A stretch of DNA of 64,000 bases from Rhodoplanes serenus (GTDB lineage: Bacteria > Pseudomonadota > Alphaproteobacteria > Rhizobiales > Xanthobacteraceae). Every line of letters starts with the position of its first letter. Within the stretch, counting starts at the first letter, position 1. This document shows, in pieces, positions 55,535 through 63,233 of this stretch. The DNA lies in contig WNKV01000017.1 in the NCBI GenBank assembly GCA_009720755.1, positions 1 through 64,000 on the forward strand, given 5' to 3'. The position numbers were made by a program, and so were the translations under genes. The notes below the pieces were generated by a model. That model was not told the DNA's origin and did no database searches. It was given only the letters and a program-made list of their open reading frames with translations.

Positions 55535-56637
55535 TCGTGGCGGACGGCGACCCGGACGGCGACGCGATCTTCTGGGACGGTGTCGTGGCGAGGCGCCGCC
55601 CGGTGACGGTGCGGCTCGCCGCCGCGGGCGTCGAGATCGTCGAGAACGGGGTCGTGGTCGACCGCTGGGCCTATGGGGATCTGCGCCAGCACGACGGCAG
55701 CGAGATGGCTCGCTTCGGCTGCACCAGCGCCGAGGAGCTGGCCCGCCTGGAGATCGCCGATGCCGGCGTCGCGGCGGCGCTCGCGGCCCGGGCCCCGCGG
55801 CTCCACCCGTCCGACCCCAAGCGGGGCCGCCAGCGGCTGCGCATCGTCGTCGGCTCGCTCGCGGTGGCGGTGTCGCTCGTCCTCACCAGCCTCTATCTGC
55901 TGCCGCTCGCCGCCGACCGGCTGGTCCCATTCATCCCCATCGCCTGGGAGGAGCGGCTGGGCGGCATCGCCGACCAGCAGGTCAAGAGCCTGTTCGGCGC
56001 CGAGACCTGCACGGCGCCGGCCGGCGTCGCGGCGCTCGACCGCCTCGCCACGCGGCTCGCCGTCGCCGCGGGCGCGAGCACCGAGGCGGGGGCGCCCGGC
56101 GCGATCCGAATCGCCGTGCTGCGCTCCGGTGTCGAGAACGCGGTGACGCTGCCGGGCGGGCGCATCTACCTGTTCGACGGGCTCCTCCGCCTCTCCGGCG
56201 ACCCGGACGAGGTGGCCGGCGTGCTGGCCCACGAAATCGGCCACGCGCGGGCGCGCGACGGGCTGCGCAACCTGATCCAGGCGGGCGGCACGTCGTACCT
56301 GCTCGGCCTTCTGTTCGGCGACGTCTCCGGCTCGTCCGCGGTGGTGTTCGCGGCACGGCTCCTGGTCGACTCCTCGCATTCGCGCGAGGCCGAGCGTGCC
56401 GCCGACGCCGAATCGGCCCGCATCATGGCGGCGCTCAGCCGCCCGGCGGCCCCGATGGCGGCGTTCCTGCTGCGGGTGACGGGGGCGAAGAAGGGCCGCG
56501 AAATCAGCCTGCTGCTCAGTCATCCGCTGAGCGAGGAGCGGCTCGCCGCCTTGAAGGCAATCGACCGCCCGGCGAGCGGCCCACCGCTACTGGACGAGAC
56601 CGAGTGGGCAGCCCTCAAGGCGATCTGCGGGCGTTGA
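55531..56637 (+). CDS. M48 family membrane-anchored metallopeptidase
   Basis: Zinc peptidase of 368 residues. The N-terminal region (about 1-105) includes a pleckstrin-like part ending in one membrane helix (about 110-132, IVVGSLAVAVSLVLTSLYLLPLAAD). The catalytic motif HEIGH is at His234-Glu235-His238, with the third zinc ligand Glu288 in SREAERAAD. This is the HtpX/BepA/LoiP-type layout. The GTG start overlaps the DUF898 stop by four bases and no better ATG exists nearby. A quality-control role for membrane or envelope proteins is inferred from family and partner. Confidence 0.88.
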   Translation: MIVADGDPDGDAIFWDGVVARRRPVTVRLAAAGVEIVENGVVVDRWAYGDLRQHDGSEMARFGCTSAEELARLEIADAGVAAALAARAPRLHPSDPKRGRQRLRIVVGSLAVAVSLVLTSLYLLPLAADRLVPFIPIAWEERLGGIADQQVKSLFGAETCTAPAGVAALDRLATRLAVAAGASTEAGAPGAIRIAVLRSGVENAVTLPGGRIYLFDGLLRLSGDPDEVAGVLAHEIGHARARDGLRNLIQAGGTSYLLGLLFGDVSGSSAVVFAARLLVDSSHSREAERAADAESARIMAALSRPAAPMAAFLLRVTGAKKGREISLLLSHPLSEERLAALKAIDRPASGPPLLDETEWAALKAICGR

Positions 56638-56655
56638 GTGCGGCGCGCACCGTCC

Positions 56656-57225
56656 CTACTTGGGCGCCCGCTTGGCGAGAATGCGCTGGAGGGTGCGGCG
56701 ATGCATGTTGAGGCGGCGCGCCGTCTCCGAGACGTTGCGGCCGCACAATTCGTAGACGCGCTGGATGTGCTCCCAGCGCACCCGGTCGGCCGACATCGGA
56801 TTCTCGGGCGGCTCCGGCTTCTTGCCTTCGCCGGCCAGCAGCGCGGCCGCGACCTCGTCGGCATCGGCCGGCTTCGACATGTAGTCGAAGGCGCCGAGCT
56901 TCACGGCGGTCACCGCCGTGGCGATGTTGCCGTAGCCGGTGAGCACGACACCGCGGGCGTCGGGTCGGCGCTTCTTCAGCGCCGAGATGACGTCGAGGCC
57001 GTTGCCGTCGCCGAGCCGCATGTCGACCACCGCAAAGGCGGGCGGATGGCGCTCCACCTGCTGGAGACCGTCCGCCACCGACTCGGCGGTCACCACCGTG
57101 AAGCCGCGCGCCTCCATGGCGCGGGCGAGCCGCTGCGAGAACGACTTGTCGTCCTCGACGATGAGCAGTGATCGCTCGGTCGCGGGCGCCGGTGCGGGAG
57201 CAGGTGACGACGCGGCATCCACCAT
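56656..57225 (-). CDS. Redox response regulator RegA/ActR/PrrA family
   Basis: Two-component regulator of 189 residues. The receiver domain (about 18-130) has LLIVEDDKSF, phospho-acceptor Asp68 in VVDMRLGDGNG and conserved Lys in DYMSKPADADE. It is followed by a proline-rich hinge and a Fis-type HTH (about 148-189, WEHIQRVYELCGRNVSETARRLNMHRRTLQRIL) that is nearly invariant in RegA/ActR/PrrA. It controls photosynthesis, respiration, CO2 and nitrogen fixation genes in relatives (established knowledge). regB lies 142 bases upstream in the same direction. No senC gene lies between. Confidence 0.95.
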   Translation of the reverse strand: MVDAASSPAPAPAPATERSLLIVEDDKSFSQRLARAMEARGFTVVTAESVADGLQQVERHPPAFAVVDMRLGDGNGLDVISALKKRRPDARGVVLTGYGNIATAVTAVKLGAFDYMSKPADADEVAAALLAGEGKKPEPPENPMSADRVRWEHIQRVYELCGRNVSETARRLNMHRRTLQRILAKRAPK

Positions 57226-57367
57226 CGCGAAATTCCTCGGCTGACTGCCCGGCCGGCCCCGAAGCCCGGCGCGGTGTTCGGCAAGCTGCCCGGTCCGACA
57301 CGAAATTGCGCCTGACCTGATGTCGCACCCGACAGCCCTATCCAGATAGGGGGAGGCCGCGTCGCCC

Positions 57368-58771
57368 TCAAGAGCCGCGTGACGCGGCGGCGGTGACGCC
57401 GGACGGCGCCGCGGCGCCGGGCGCAGCGTCGAGATCGTCGTCGTCCGCCTCGCCGGCCCCCCACAGCGGCTCCGGCGGCCGCTCGAAATCGGCCCGCTCC
57501 CAGTGAATGCGGATGATGGCCCCGCGCTGGGGGAACTTGCGGTTCTGGAGCGACAGCCGGGCGCCGGAGCGCTCCAGCAGTGTCTTGGCGATGAAGAAGC
57601 CGAGGCCGAGGCCGGGCGAGTCCTCGCCCTTGCGGCGGCCGCGCCGGCTGGTGACGTAAGGCTTGCCCAGACGGTCCATGATCTCGGGCGGGAAGCCGGG
57701 CCCGTCGTCCGAGATCATGATCCACACCGAGTCGGCATTCCACGACACCGCCACCTCGACCCGCTCACGGGCGAAGTCGGCGGCGTTCTCGACAAGGTTG
57801 CCGAGCCCGTAGAGGATCGCCGGGTTGCGGGCGCCGACCGGCTCCGGCCCGCCCTCCGATGGCATCACCACGTCGATCGCCGCCTCGCCGGTGCGGTGCG
57901 GCGCCACCACGTCCTCGACCAGCGCCGAGATCGGCATGCGGGCGAACATCTCGCCCGGCTCGGGGAACTCCGACAGCTTGCCGAGGATCTCGCGGCAGCG
58001 CTGCGCCTGCTGGCGCAAGAGGCGAATGTCGTCGAGAATCGGCGAGCCGGGATCGAGCTCGCGCTCCAGCTCCTTGGCGACCAGCAGGATGGTGGCGAGC
58101 GGGGTGCCGAGCTCGTGGGCGGCGGCGGCCGCGAGACCATCGAGCTGCGAGAGGTGCTGCTCGCGCGCCAGCACCAGCTCGGTCGCCGCCAGCGCCTGGG
58201 TCAGCTTGCGCGACTCCTCGGTGATCTGGCTCGCATAGACGCTGATGTAGCCGATGGCGAGCGCGATCGCGAGCCACACGCCGAACACGTAGATCCACGG
58301 CAGCTCGAACGTGCCCTCGCCCGGCCACGGCAGCGGGAAGTAGACGAACATCAGCAGCGTGGCGCACGAGATGGCCAGCATGCCGAGCACGAGGGTGAGC
58401 CGCGCCGACAGCACGCTCGCCGAGATCAGCACCGGGCCGATGAACAGGAGCGCGAAGGGATTCTGGAGCCCGCCGGTGAGGAACAGCAGGATCGCCAGCT
58501 CGGCGATGTCGATGCCGAGCAGCAGCGCCACGCCGTCGGCGCCGAGCCGCACGTCGCCGCGATAGCGCCACAGCAGATAGACGTTGAGCGATCCGTACAG
58601 CACCACCACCGCGAAGCCGACCCAGAACAGCACCTCGCTGACCAGGCTGTCGTGCACGATCAGCACGGCGGCGAGCTGCCCGAACACGGCGATCCATCGC
58701 AGCCGCACCAAGGTGTCGAGGCGAACGCGGCGGGCCGAATCGTCGTCGGGATCGATGATGGTGGTCGGCAT
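57368..58771 (-). CDS. Redox sensor histidine kinase RegB/ActS/PrrB family
   Basis: Membrane sensor kinase of 467 residues with about six N-terminal helices. The quinone-binding heptad GGLQNPF is at residues 100-106. His219 is in the H box AAAHELGTPLA, and the conserved redox Cys259 is in AQRCREILGKL. The ATPase motifs are GLGNLVENAADFA, ISDDGPGFP and SPGLGLGFFIAKTLLERSG. The C-terminal tail (about 430-467) is acidic/Ala-rich. The kinase phosphorylates RegA, whose gene follows. All redox-sensing residues are present, so signalling by quinone/thiol state is likely intact. Confidence 0.95.
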   Translation of the reverse strand: MPTTIIDPDDDSARRVRLDTLVRLRWIAVFGQLAAVLIVHDSLVSEVLFWVGFAVVVLYGSLNVYLLWRYRGDVRLGADGVALLLGIDIAELAILLFLTGGLQNPFALLFIGPVLISASVLSARLTLVLGMLAISCATLLMFVYFPLPWPGEGTFELPWIYVFGVWLAIALAIGYISVYASQITEESRKLTQALAATELVLAREQHLSQLDGLAAAAAHELGTPLATILLVAKELERELDPGSPILDDIRLLRQQAQRCREILGKLSEFPEPGEMFARMPISALVEDVVAPHRTGEAAIDVVMPSEGGPEPVGARNPAILYGLGNLVENAADFARERVEVAVSWNADSVWIMISDDGPGFPPEIMDRLGKPYVTSRRGRRKGEDSPGLGLGFFIAKTLLERSGARLSLQNRKFPQRGAIIRIHWERADFERPPEPLWGAGEADDDDLDAAPGAAAPSGVTAAASRGS

Positions 58772-58792
58772 GGGGACCCGCGGCGGGGCCGG

Positions 58793-59053
58793 TCAGCTAC
58801 GCCGGCCCTGATCCTGTTGTGTCTTCAGCCATTCCGAGAGGGTGGCGGACGACTTGCCGGACTTGCCGCGGGTGCTCGCCGGCTTGCCGGTCCGGGCCGG
58901 GGCCGACTTGGCGGGGGCGGCCGGCTCGGCGCCGTCGCGGGCGAGCCGCAGGGCGCGCAGCCGCTCGGTCTTCTCGCGCAACGCCTGCGCCTCGCGCTCG
59001 TAGATCGGCACCGACTTGCCGCCGTCGGAACGGTCCTTGGACCGATCGCTCAT
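58793..59053 (-). CDS. Small conserved hypothetical protein
   Basis: Basic, mostly disordered protein of 86 residues. The first part (KSVPIYEREAQALREKTERLRALRLARDGAEP) is a likely helix, the middle is Ala/Pro/Lys-rich (PAAPAKSAPARTGKPASTRGKSG), and the C-terminus carries a short SEWLKTQQDQGRRS helix. The pattern resembles small alphaproteobacterial proteins of unknown function. It lies between regB and a BrnA-like antitoxin gene on the same strand, whose stop is 31 bases upstream of this gene's ATG. The start at 59053 gives the only compact frame. Confidence 0.55.
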   Translation of the reverse strand: MSDRSKDRSDGGKSVPIYEREAQALREKTERLRALRLARDGAEPAAPAKSAPARTGKPASTRGKSGKSSATLSEWLKTQQDQGRRS

Positions 59054-59084
59054 GTCACAGCTCCGTCGCAGGTGGGCCTCGGGC

Positions 59085-59342
59085 TCACAGGTCGAGCGCC
59101 TTGCGCAGCGCCGCGTTGATCCGGTCCTGCCAGCCCGGGCCGGTCGCGCGGAACCGTTCGAGCACGTCCTGGTCGATGCGCAGGGTGACCTGCTCGCGCA
59201 CGCCGGGGATCGCCGGCGCCGTCCTGGGCGGCTCCGGCCCCGGAGCGGGCTTGCTGGTGACCGCCTTGAAGGCCCGCTCGGCCGCCTGGCGCGCATCCTG
59301 CCCGCGCCGCGTGTCCTGCGGACGTCGTGGCCTGTCGATCAT
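59085..59342 (-). CDS. BrnA-like antitoxin (DUF4415 family)
   Basis: Small DNA-binding protein of 85 residues. The C-terminal 35 residues, VTLRIDQDVLERFRATGPGWQDRINAALRKAL, are a clear ribbon-helix-helix BrnA/DUF4415 domain; the N-terminal half is Pro/Arg/Ala-rich. BrnA normally neutralises the ribonuclease toxin BrnT encoded just upstream and represses the operon. No BrnT-like frame with the usual size of about 90 residues is found next to it, so this is an orphan, either a solitary regulator or a toxin-less relic. The start at 59342 (MIDRPRRPQD) is preferred to longer frames. Confidence 0.7.
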   Translation of the reverse strand: MIDRPRRPQDTRRGQDARQAAERAFKAVTSKPAPGPEPPRTAPAIPGVREQVTLRIDQDVLERFRATGPGWQDRINAALRKALDL

Positions 59343-59472
59343 TGGCGGTGCCCTCGTGCTCACCGCGGGCTCGCCGCCCGGGGCGCCGCCATCCTGGCAC
59401 ATCGGCGCGCCGCACAGTAGCGCCGTCGTGGCCGCATGTGGGCAAGTCCGGGAGAGCACGCAGCCCCGCGGC

Positions 59473-59661
59473 TCACGCCGGGTGGCCGTCGCCCGGCGTC
59501 GTCGGCGTCTTCTTGGCCCGCTGCGGTGTCATCGGGGCGGGCTGGAGCCGCGGGCTGCCCTTCGGTCCGCCGAGCTCGGCGCGGGCGCGATCATCCTCGG
59601 TCGGGCGGTCGTCCGCCGGATCGACGGCCGGGTCCGGACCACGTCGGGGCGTGTCCTGCAT
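59473..59661 (-). CDS. Possible small disordered protein
   Basis: Short frame of 62 residues with a good AGGAG site seven bases before the ATG at 59661. The product is polar and rich in Pro, Asp, Arg and Ala, with no predicted helix or domain (MQDTPRRGPDPAVDPADDRP at the N-terminus). It could be a real small protein or chance coding potential in GC-rich DNA. Ribosome-profiling or homologue conservation would decide. Confidence 0.35.
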   Translation of the reverse strand: MQDTPRRGPDPAVDPADDRPTEDDRARAELGGPKGSPRLQPAPMTPQRAKKTPTTPGDGHPA

Positions 59662-59875
59662 GGGCGCACTCCTGCTGCTGTGCTCTGGCGATCGCCGGGA
59701 GCAGTCACGGCGACGCTCGTCCCCGCCGGGGTCAACCCGCCGCCGCCGGTGCGGTTCGCCCGCGGCCGACCCCGCCACCGTAGTGCCGCCACCGTAGCGG
59801 AGCCGCCACACCGGCGGCGGCGCGGCGGCCTCCGCCCTTGCGCCCGCGGCTCGCGCCCCTACATTCGCCGGACCC
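59662..59875. other. Upstream region of the ABC-2 exporter
   Basis: This 214-bp region contains a repeated CCGCCACCGTAG pair at about 59775-59800 and GC-rich inverted segments, but no promoter consensus and no gene. It presumably carries the promoter for the ABC transporter that follows. Confidence 0.35.
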
Positions 59876-60694
59876 ATGCCCGAAGCTCCCGCCATCGCCG
59901 TCGACCGGCTCGTCAAGCGCTACAAGACCGGCACTGCGGTGGACGGCATCTCGTTCGCGGTGGCGGCCGGCTCGGTCACCGGGCTGCTCGGCGGCAACGG
60001 CGCCGGCAAGACCACCACCATCGCGATGATCATGGGGCTGGTGATGCCGACCTCCGGCACCGTGCGGGTGCTCGGCGCCGCGATGCCGGACGAGCGCTAC
60101 CGCGTGCTCCACCGGATGAACTTCCAGAGCCCCTATGTCGAGATGCCGCTGCGGCTGACGGTGCGCCAGAACCTCGCGGTGTTCGCCCAGCTCTACGGCG
60201 TCGACGATGTCGCCCGCCGGATCGGGCGGCTCGCCGAGGATCTCGACCTTGTCGACCTGCTCGACCGCCCGACCGGCAAGCTCTCCGCCGGCCAGAAGAC
60301 CCGCGTGGCGCTCGCCAAGGCGCTGCTCAACCGGCCGGCCCTGATGCTGCTGGACGAGCCCACCGCCTCGCTCGATCCCGACACCGCCGACTGGGTGCGG
60401 ACCCGGCTGGAGGACTACCGCCGCGCGACCGGCGCCACCATTCTGCTCGCCTCCCACAACATGGCCGAGGTGGAGCGGCTGTGCGACCGCGTCATCATGA
60501 TGAAGCGCGGCCGCATCGAGGACGACGACACGCCCGCCGCGCTGCTCGCCCGCTATGGGCGCGACACGCTGGAGGAGGTCTTCCTCGACGTCGCCCGCGG
60601 CCGGGCCGAGGCCGGACCGCGCCCGGCCGACGAGACGCGGCAGGCGGAAAGCGACGCCCGGACCGAGAGCGCCCCGCACGAGGCAGCGCGATGA
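59876..60694 (+). CDS. ABC-2 type transporter ATP-binding protein
   Basis: Cytoplasmic ATPase of 272 residues of an export system. Walker A GGNGAGKTT is at about residues 39-47, the Q loop is in MNFQSPYVEMP, the signature is LSAGQKTRVALAKAL, Walker B is ALMLLDEPTASLDP, and the switch His is in LASHNMAE. A Glu/Arg-rich C-terminal tail of about 30 residues follows the core. It overlaps the permease gene by ATGA. The pair resembles NodI-type or multidrug/polysaccharide ABC-2 exporters; substrate unknown. Confidence 0.9.
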   Translation: MPEAPAIAVDRLVKRYKTGTAVDGISFAVAAGSVTGLLGGNGAGKTTTIAMIMGLVMPTSGTVRVLGAAMPDERYRVLHRMNFQSPYVEMPLRLTVRQNLAVFAQLYGVDDVARRIGRLAEDLDLVDLLDRPTGKLSAGQKTRVALAKALLNRPALMLLDEPTASLDPDTADWVRTRLEDYRRATGATILLASHNMAEVERLCDRVIMMKRGRIEDDDTPAALLARYGRDTLEEVFLDVARGRAEAGPRPADETRQAESDARTESAPHEAAR

Positions 60695-61506
60695 GCCACG
60701 GCGGCGAGTGGACGATCTCGGGCGCGCGCGTCGGCGCGCTGGTGCGGCGTTACTGGTACCTGCTGCGCTCGTCCTGGCCGCGGCTCCTCGATCTCGTCTA
60801 CTGGCCCGCCGTGCAGATGCTCATGTGGGGCTTCCTGCAAACCTACATGGCACAGGCGGACGGCACCCTGGCGCGCACCGGCGCCACCTTCCTGGGCGCC
60901 GTGCTGCTGTGGGACATCCTGTTCCGCGGCCAGATCGGCTTCTCCATCTCGTTCCTCGAGGAGATGTGGTCGCGCAATCTCGCCAACCTCATGATGAGCC
61001 CGTTGCGGCCGGTCGAGTTCGTCGCCGCGCTGATGATCATGAGCGTGATCCGGCTCGCCATCGGCATCGTGCCGGTGTCGCTGATGGCAATCGCCTTCTT
61101 CGGCTTCAACCTGTGGGGGATGGGGCTGGCGCTCGTCGCCTTCTTCGTCAATCTGATCCTGACCAGCTGGGCGGTCGGCCTGTTCACCGCGGGCGTGCTG
61201 CTGCGCAACGGGCTCGGCGCCGAGAACCTGGCCTGGACGCTCATGTTCCTGCTGCTGCCGCTGACCTGCGTCTACTACCCGGTGGCGGCGCTGCCCGGCT
61301 GGCTCCAGACGGTCGCCTGGACGCTGCCGCCGACCTATGTGTTCGAGGGCATGCGGGCCCTGATGCTCGACCACGTCTTCCGCGCCGACCTGATGGCCTG
61401 GGCGCTCGGCCTCAACCTGGTGCTGATCACCGGCGCCGCCGTCGCGTTCCTGGCGCTTTTGCGCAGCGCCCGCCACCAGGGCTCCCTGCTCCAAATGGGG
61501 GAGTAG
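60691..61506 (+). CDS. ABC-2 type transporter permease
   Basis: Inner-membrane permease of 271 residues with about six hydrophobic helices and the ABC-2 signature (ISFLEEMWSRNLANLMMSPLRPVEFVAALMIMSVIR, about 82-117; LLPLTCVYYPVAALPGWLQTVAWTLPPTYVFEGMR, about 190-224). It partners the preceding ATPase; start and stop codons overlap. The C-terminal RSARHQGSLLQMGE is cytoplasmic. No neighbouring substrate-specific gene gives a hint of cargo. Confidence 0.88.
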   Translation: MSHGGEWTISGARVGALVRRYWYLLRSSWPRLLDLVYWPAVQMLMWGFLQTYMAQADGTLARTGATFLGAVLLWDILFRGQIGFSISFLEEMWSRNLANLMMSPLRPVEFVAALMIMSVIRLAIGIVPVSLMAIAFFGFNLWGMGLALVAFFVNLILTSWAVGLFTAGVLLRNGLGAENLAWTLMFLLLPLTCVYYPVAALPGWLQTVAWTLPPTYVFEGMRALMLDHVFRADLMAWALGLNLVLITGAAVAFLALLRSARHQGSLLQMGE

Positions 61507-61804
61507 CCGCGGCCGCGCCGCTCCCTCGCCGTCCCACCCTGGCGTCGGCCCGCCGCCGCGCCGGGTTCCGGTGCATCCGCCACCGCTTGTTCCGGTCGAA
61601 GGGCCGCCCCGGACCGCCGCTCTTCCGGCATTCCCGCACCTGATGCGCCATAACGCCGAGGCGACAATTTTTCTTCTTTTCGATGACCCGGCGGTAGATT
61701 TGACGTTGCGCAATGCAGCAATGCACGGCAGCATTGATCAAACATAAAAACATACGTCCGAGGCGAGCCCGCCGGATCGATCGGCTGGCCGAAGGGAGCG
61801 CATC
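61507..61804. promoter_or_regulatory. phaZ upstream region with a TGC-rich motif
   Basis: This 298-bp region has a strongly AT-rich stretch (61665-61690 and 61735-61755). The segment 61706-61733 between them is rich in GCAGC/TGCTGC-like and TGCAAT elements, namely TTGCGCAAT followed by GCAGCAATGC and GGCAGC. PhaR, the regulator of PHB granule genes, binds TGC-rich sites in relatives (family knowledge). The resemblance is loose, so this is only a candidate site. No gene is present. Confidence 0.35.
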
Positions 61805-63100
61805 ATGACCGTCCGGGATTTCGACGACTCCGAGCCGCCGCGCTTCGACGCCCCTGCAATGGGTCTCTCGTCGCCGCTCTATTGGTTCTACGAGATGACC
61901 CATGTGGCGCTGAACCCGTCGCGCGCCGTGGCACACGCCACCCATGCGTTCTTCAAGAGTCCCAGCAACCCGGTGTCCAACACCACGCTGGGCAAGTCGA
62001 TCTCGGCCGCCTGCGAGCTGTTCGAGCGGGCGACGCGCCGCTACAGCCAGCCCGAATGGGGCATCGACAACACGGTGGTCGACGGCCGGCTGGTCAATGT
62101 CGAGATCGAGACCGTGTGGGAGCGGCCGTTCTGCCGCCTCCTGCACTTCCACCGCGACGTGCCGCTGACCCACCGGCCCGATCCGCGCGTGCTGGTGGTG
62201 GCGCCGCTGTCCGGCCACTACGCCACCCTGTTGCGCGGCACCGTGCAGGCGCTGCTGCCGGAGCACGACGTCTACATCACCGACTGGATCGACGCCCGCA
62301 TGGTGCCGATCAGCGAGGGCCGCTTCGACCTCAACGACTACATCGACTACGTCATCGGCATGCTGCGGCTGCTGGGCAGCGACACCCATGTGCTGGCGGT
62401 GTGCCAGCCGGGCGTGCCGGTGCTGTGCGCCATCTCGGTGATGGAGACCAACGAGGAGGCGCACGTCCCCGAGTCGATGATCCTGATGGGCAGCCCGATC
62501 GACACGCGGATCAGCCCGACCGCGGTCAACAAGGTGGCCGAGAAGCGCGGCATCGACTGGTTCCGCCGCAACGTCATCACCAAGGTGCCGTTCCCCAATC
62601 CCGGCTTCATGCGCGACGTCTATCCGGGCTTCCTCCAGCTCAACGGCTTCATGTCGATGAACCTCGACCGCCACCTGGAGGCGCACAGCAAGCTGTTCCA
62701 GCATCTGATCGAGGGCGACGGCGACTCGGCGGCGGCCCACCGCGAGTTCTACGACGAGTACCTCGCCGTGCTGGATCTCGCGGCCGAGTTCTACCTCCAG
62801 ACGGTCGACACCGTGTTCATCAGCCACCTGCTGCCGGAGGGCAAGCTCGTCCACCGCGGCATCAAGGTCGATCCCAGCAAGATCCGACGGGTGGCGCTGA
62901 TGACCGTCGAGGGCGAGGCCGACGACATCACCGGGCTCGGCCAGACCCAGGCGGCCCAGACCCTGTGCAGCAACATCCCGGACGAGAAGCGGCTGCACTA
63001 TGTGCAACCGGGTGTCGGACATTACGGGGTGTTCAACGGGTCGCGCTTCCGCAACGAGATCCTGCCGCGGATCGCCGCCTTCATCCGCGCCAACGACTGA
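61805..63100 (+). CDS. Intracellular poly(3-hydroxybutyrate) depolymerase PhaZ
   Basis: Enzyme of 431 residues degrading intracellular PHB granules to 3-hydroxybutyrate. It matches the PhaZa family in length and motifs: the Cys nucleophile Cys200 in AVCQPGVPVL, the acid in EGEADDITG (Asp373 or 374) and His406 in QPGVGHYGVFNG. Spacing from Cys to Asp and Asp to His fits Ralstonia PhaZa1 (established). The N-terminus (YWFYEMTHVALNPSR) is also diagnostic. GGGAGCGC lies upstream of the ATG. The gene is preceded by an AT-rich region of its own and stands alone. Confidence 0.95.
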   Translation: MTVRDFDDSEPPRFDAPAMGLSSPLYWFYEMTHVALNPSRAVAHATHAFFKSPSNPVSNTTLGKSISAACELFERATRRYSQPEWGIDNTVVDGRLVNVEIETVWERPFCRLLHFHRDVPLTHRPDPRVLVVAPLSGHYATLLRGTVQALLPEHDVYITDWIDARMVPISEGRFDLNDYIDYVIGMLRLLGSDTHVLAVCQPGVPVLCAISVMETNEEAHVPESMILMGSPIDTRISPTAVNKVAEKRGIDWFRRNVITKVPFPNPGFMRDVYPGFLQLNGFMSMNLDRHLEAHSKLFQHLIEGDGDSAAAHREFYDEYLAVLDLAAEFYLQTVDTVFISHLLPEGKLVHRGIKVDPSKIRRVALMTVEGEADDITGLGQTQAAQTLCSNIPDEKRLHYVQPGVGHYGVFNGSRFRNEILPRIAAFIRAND

Positions 63101-63153
63101 TACGAGATCCGGCTGATCCCTTCGGTGTCATTCCGGAAGCCGCGACGCGGCTA
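63101..63153. repeat. Dispersed intergenic repeat, copy 2
   Basis: This near-copy of 53385-53438 begins TACGAGATCCGGCTGATCC and ends GCGACGCGGCTA, directly after the phaZ stop. A short deletion and about three substitutions distinguish it from copy 1. The copies are 9.7 kb apart. Confidence 0.8.
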
Positions 63154-63233
63154 AAGACTGCTCGGTGCCGCGAGGACCGCGCCGACCCGCAGGGCGAGAC
63201 GGCGCGCGCGGGCAGGCTCGCGCGTCGCCGCGA

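Noticed and set aside
59327..59797. Plus-strand frame opposite the small genes near 59.3-59.8 kb
   Set aside because: It has no domain or ribosome site and opposes the BrnA-like gene with a clear ribbon-helix-helix domain.
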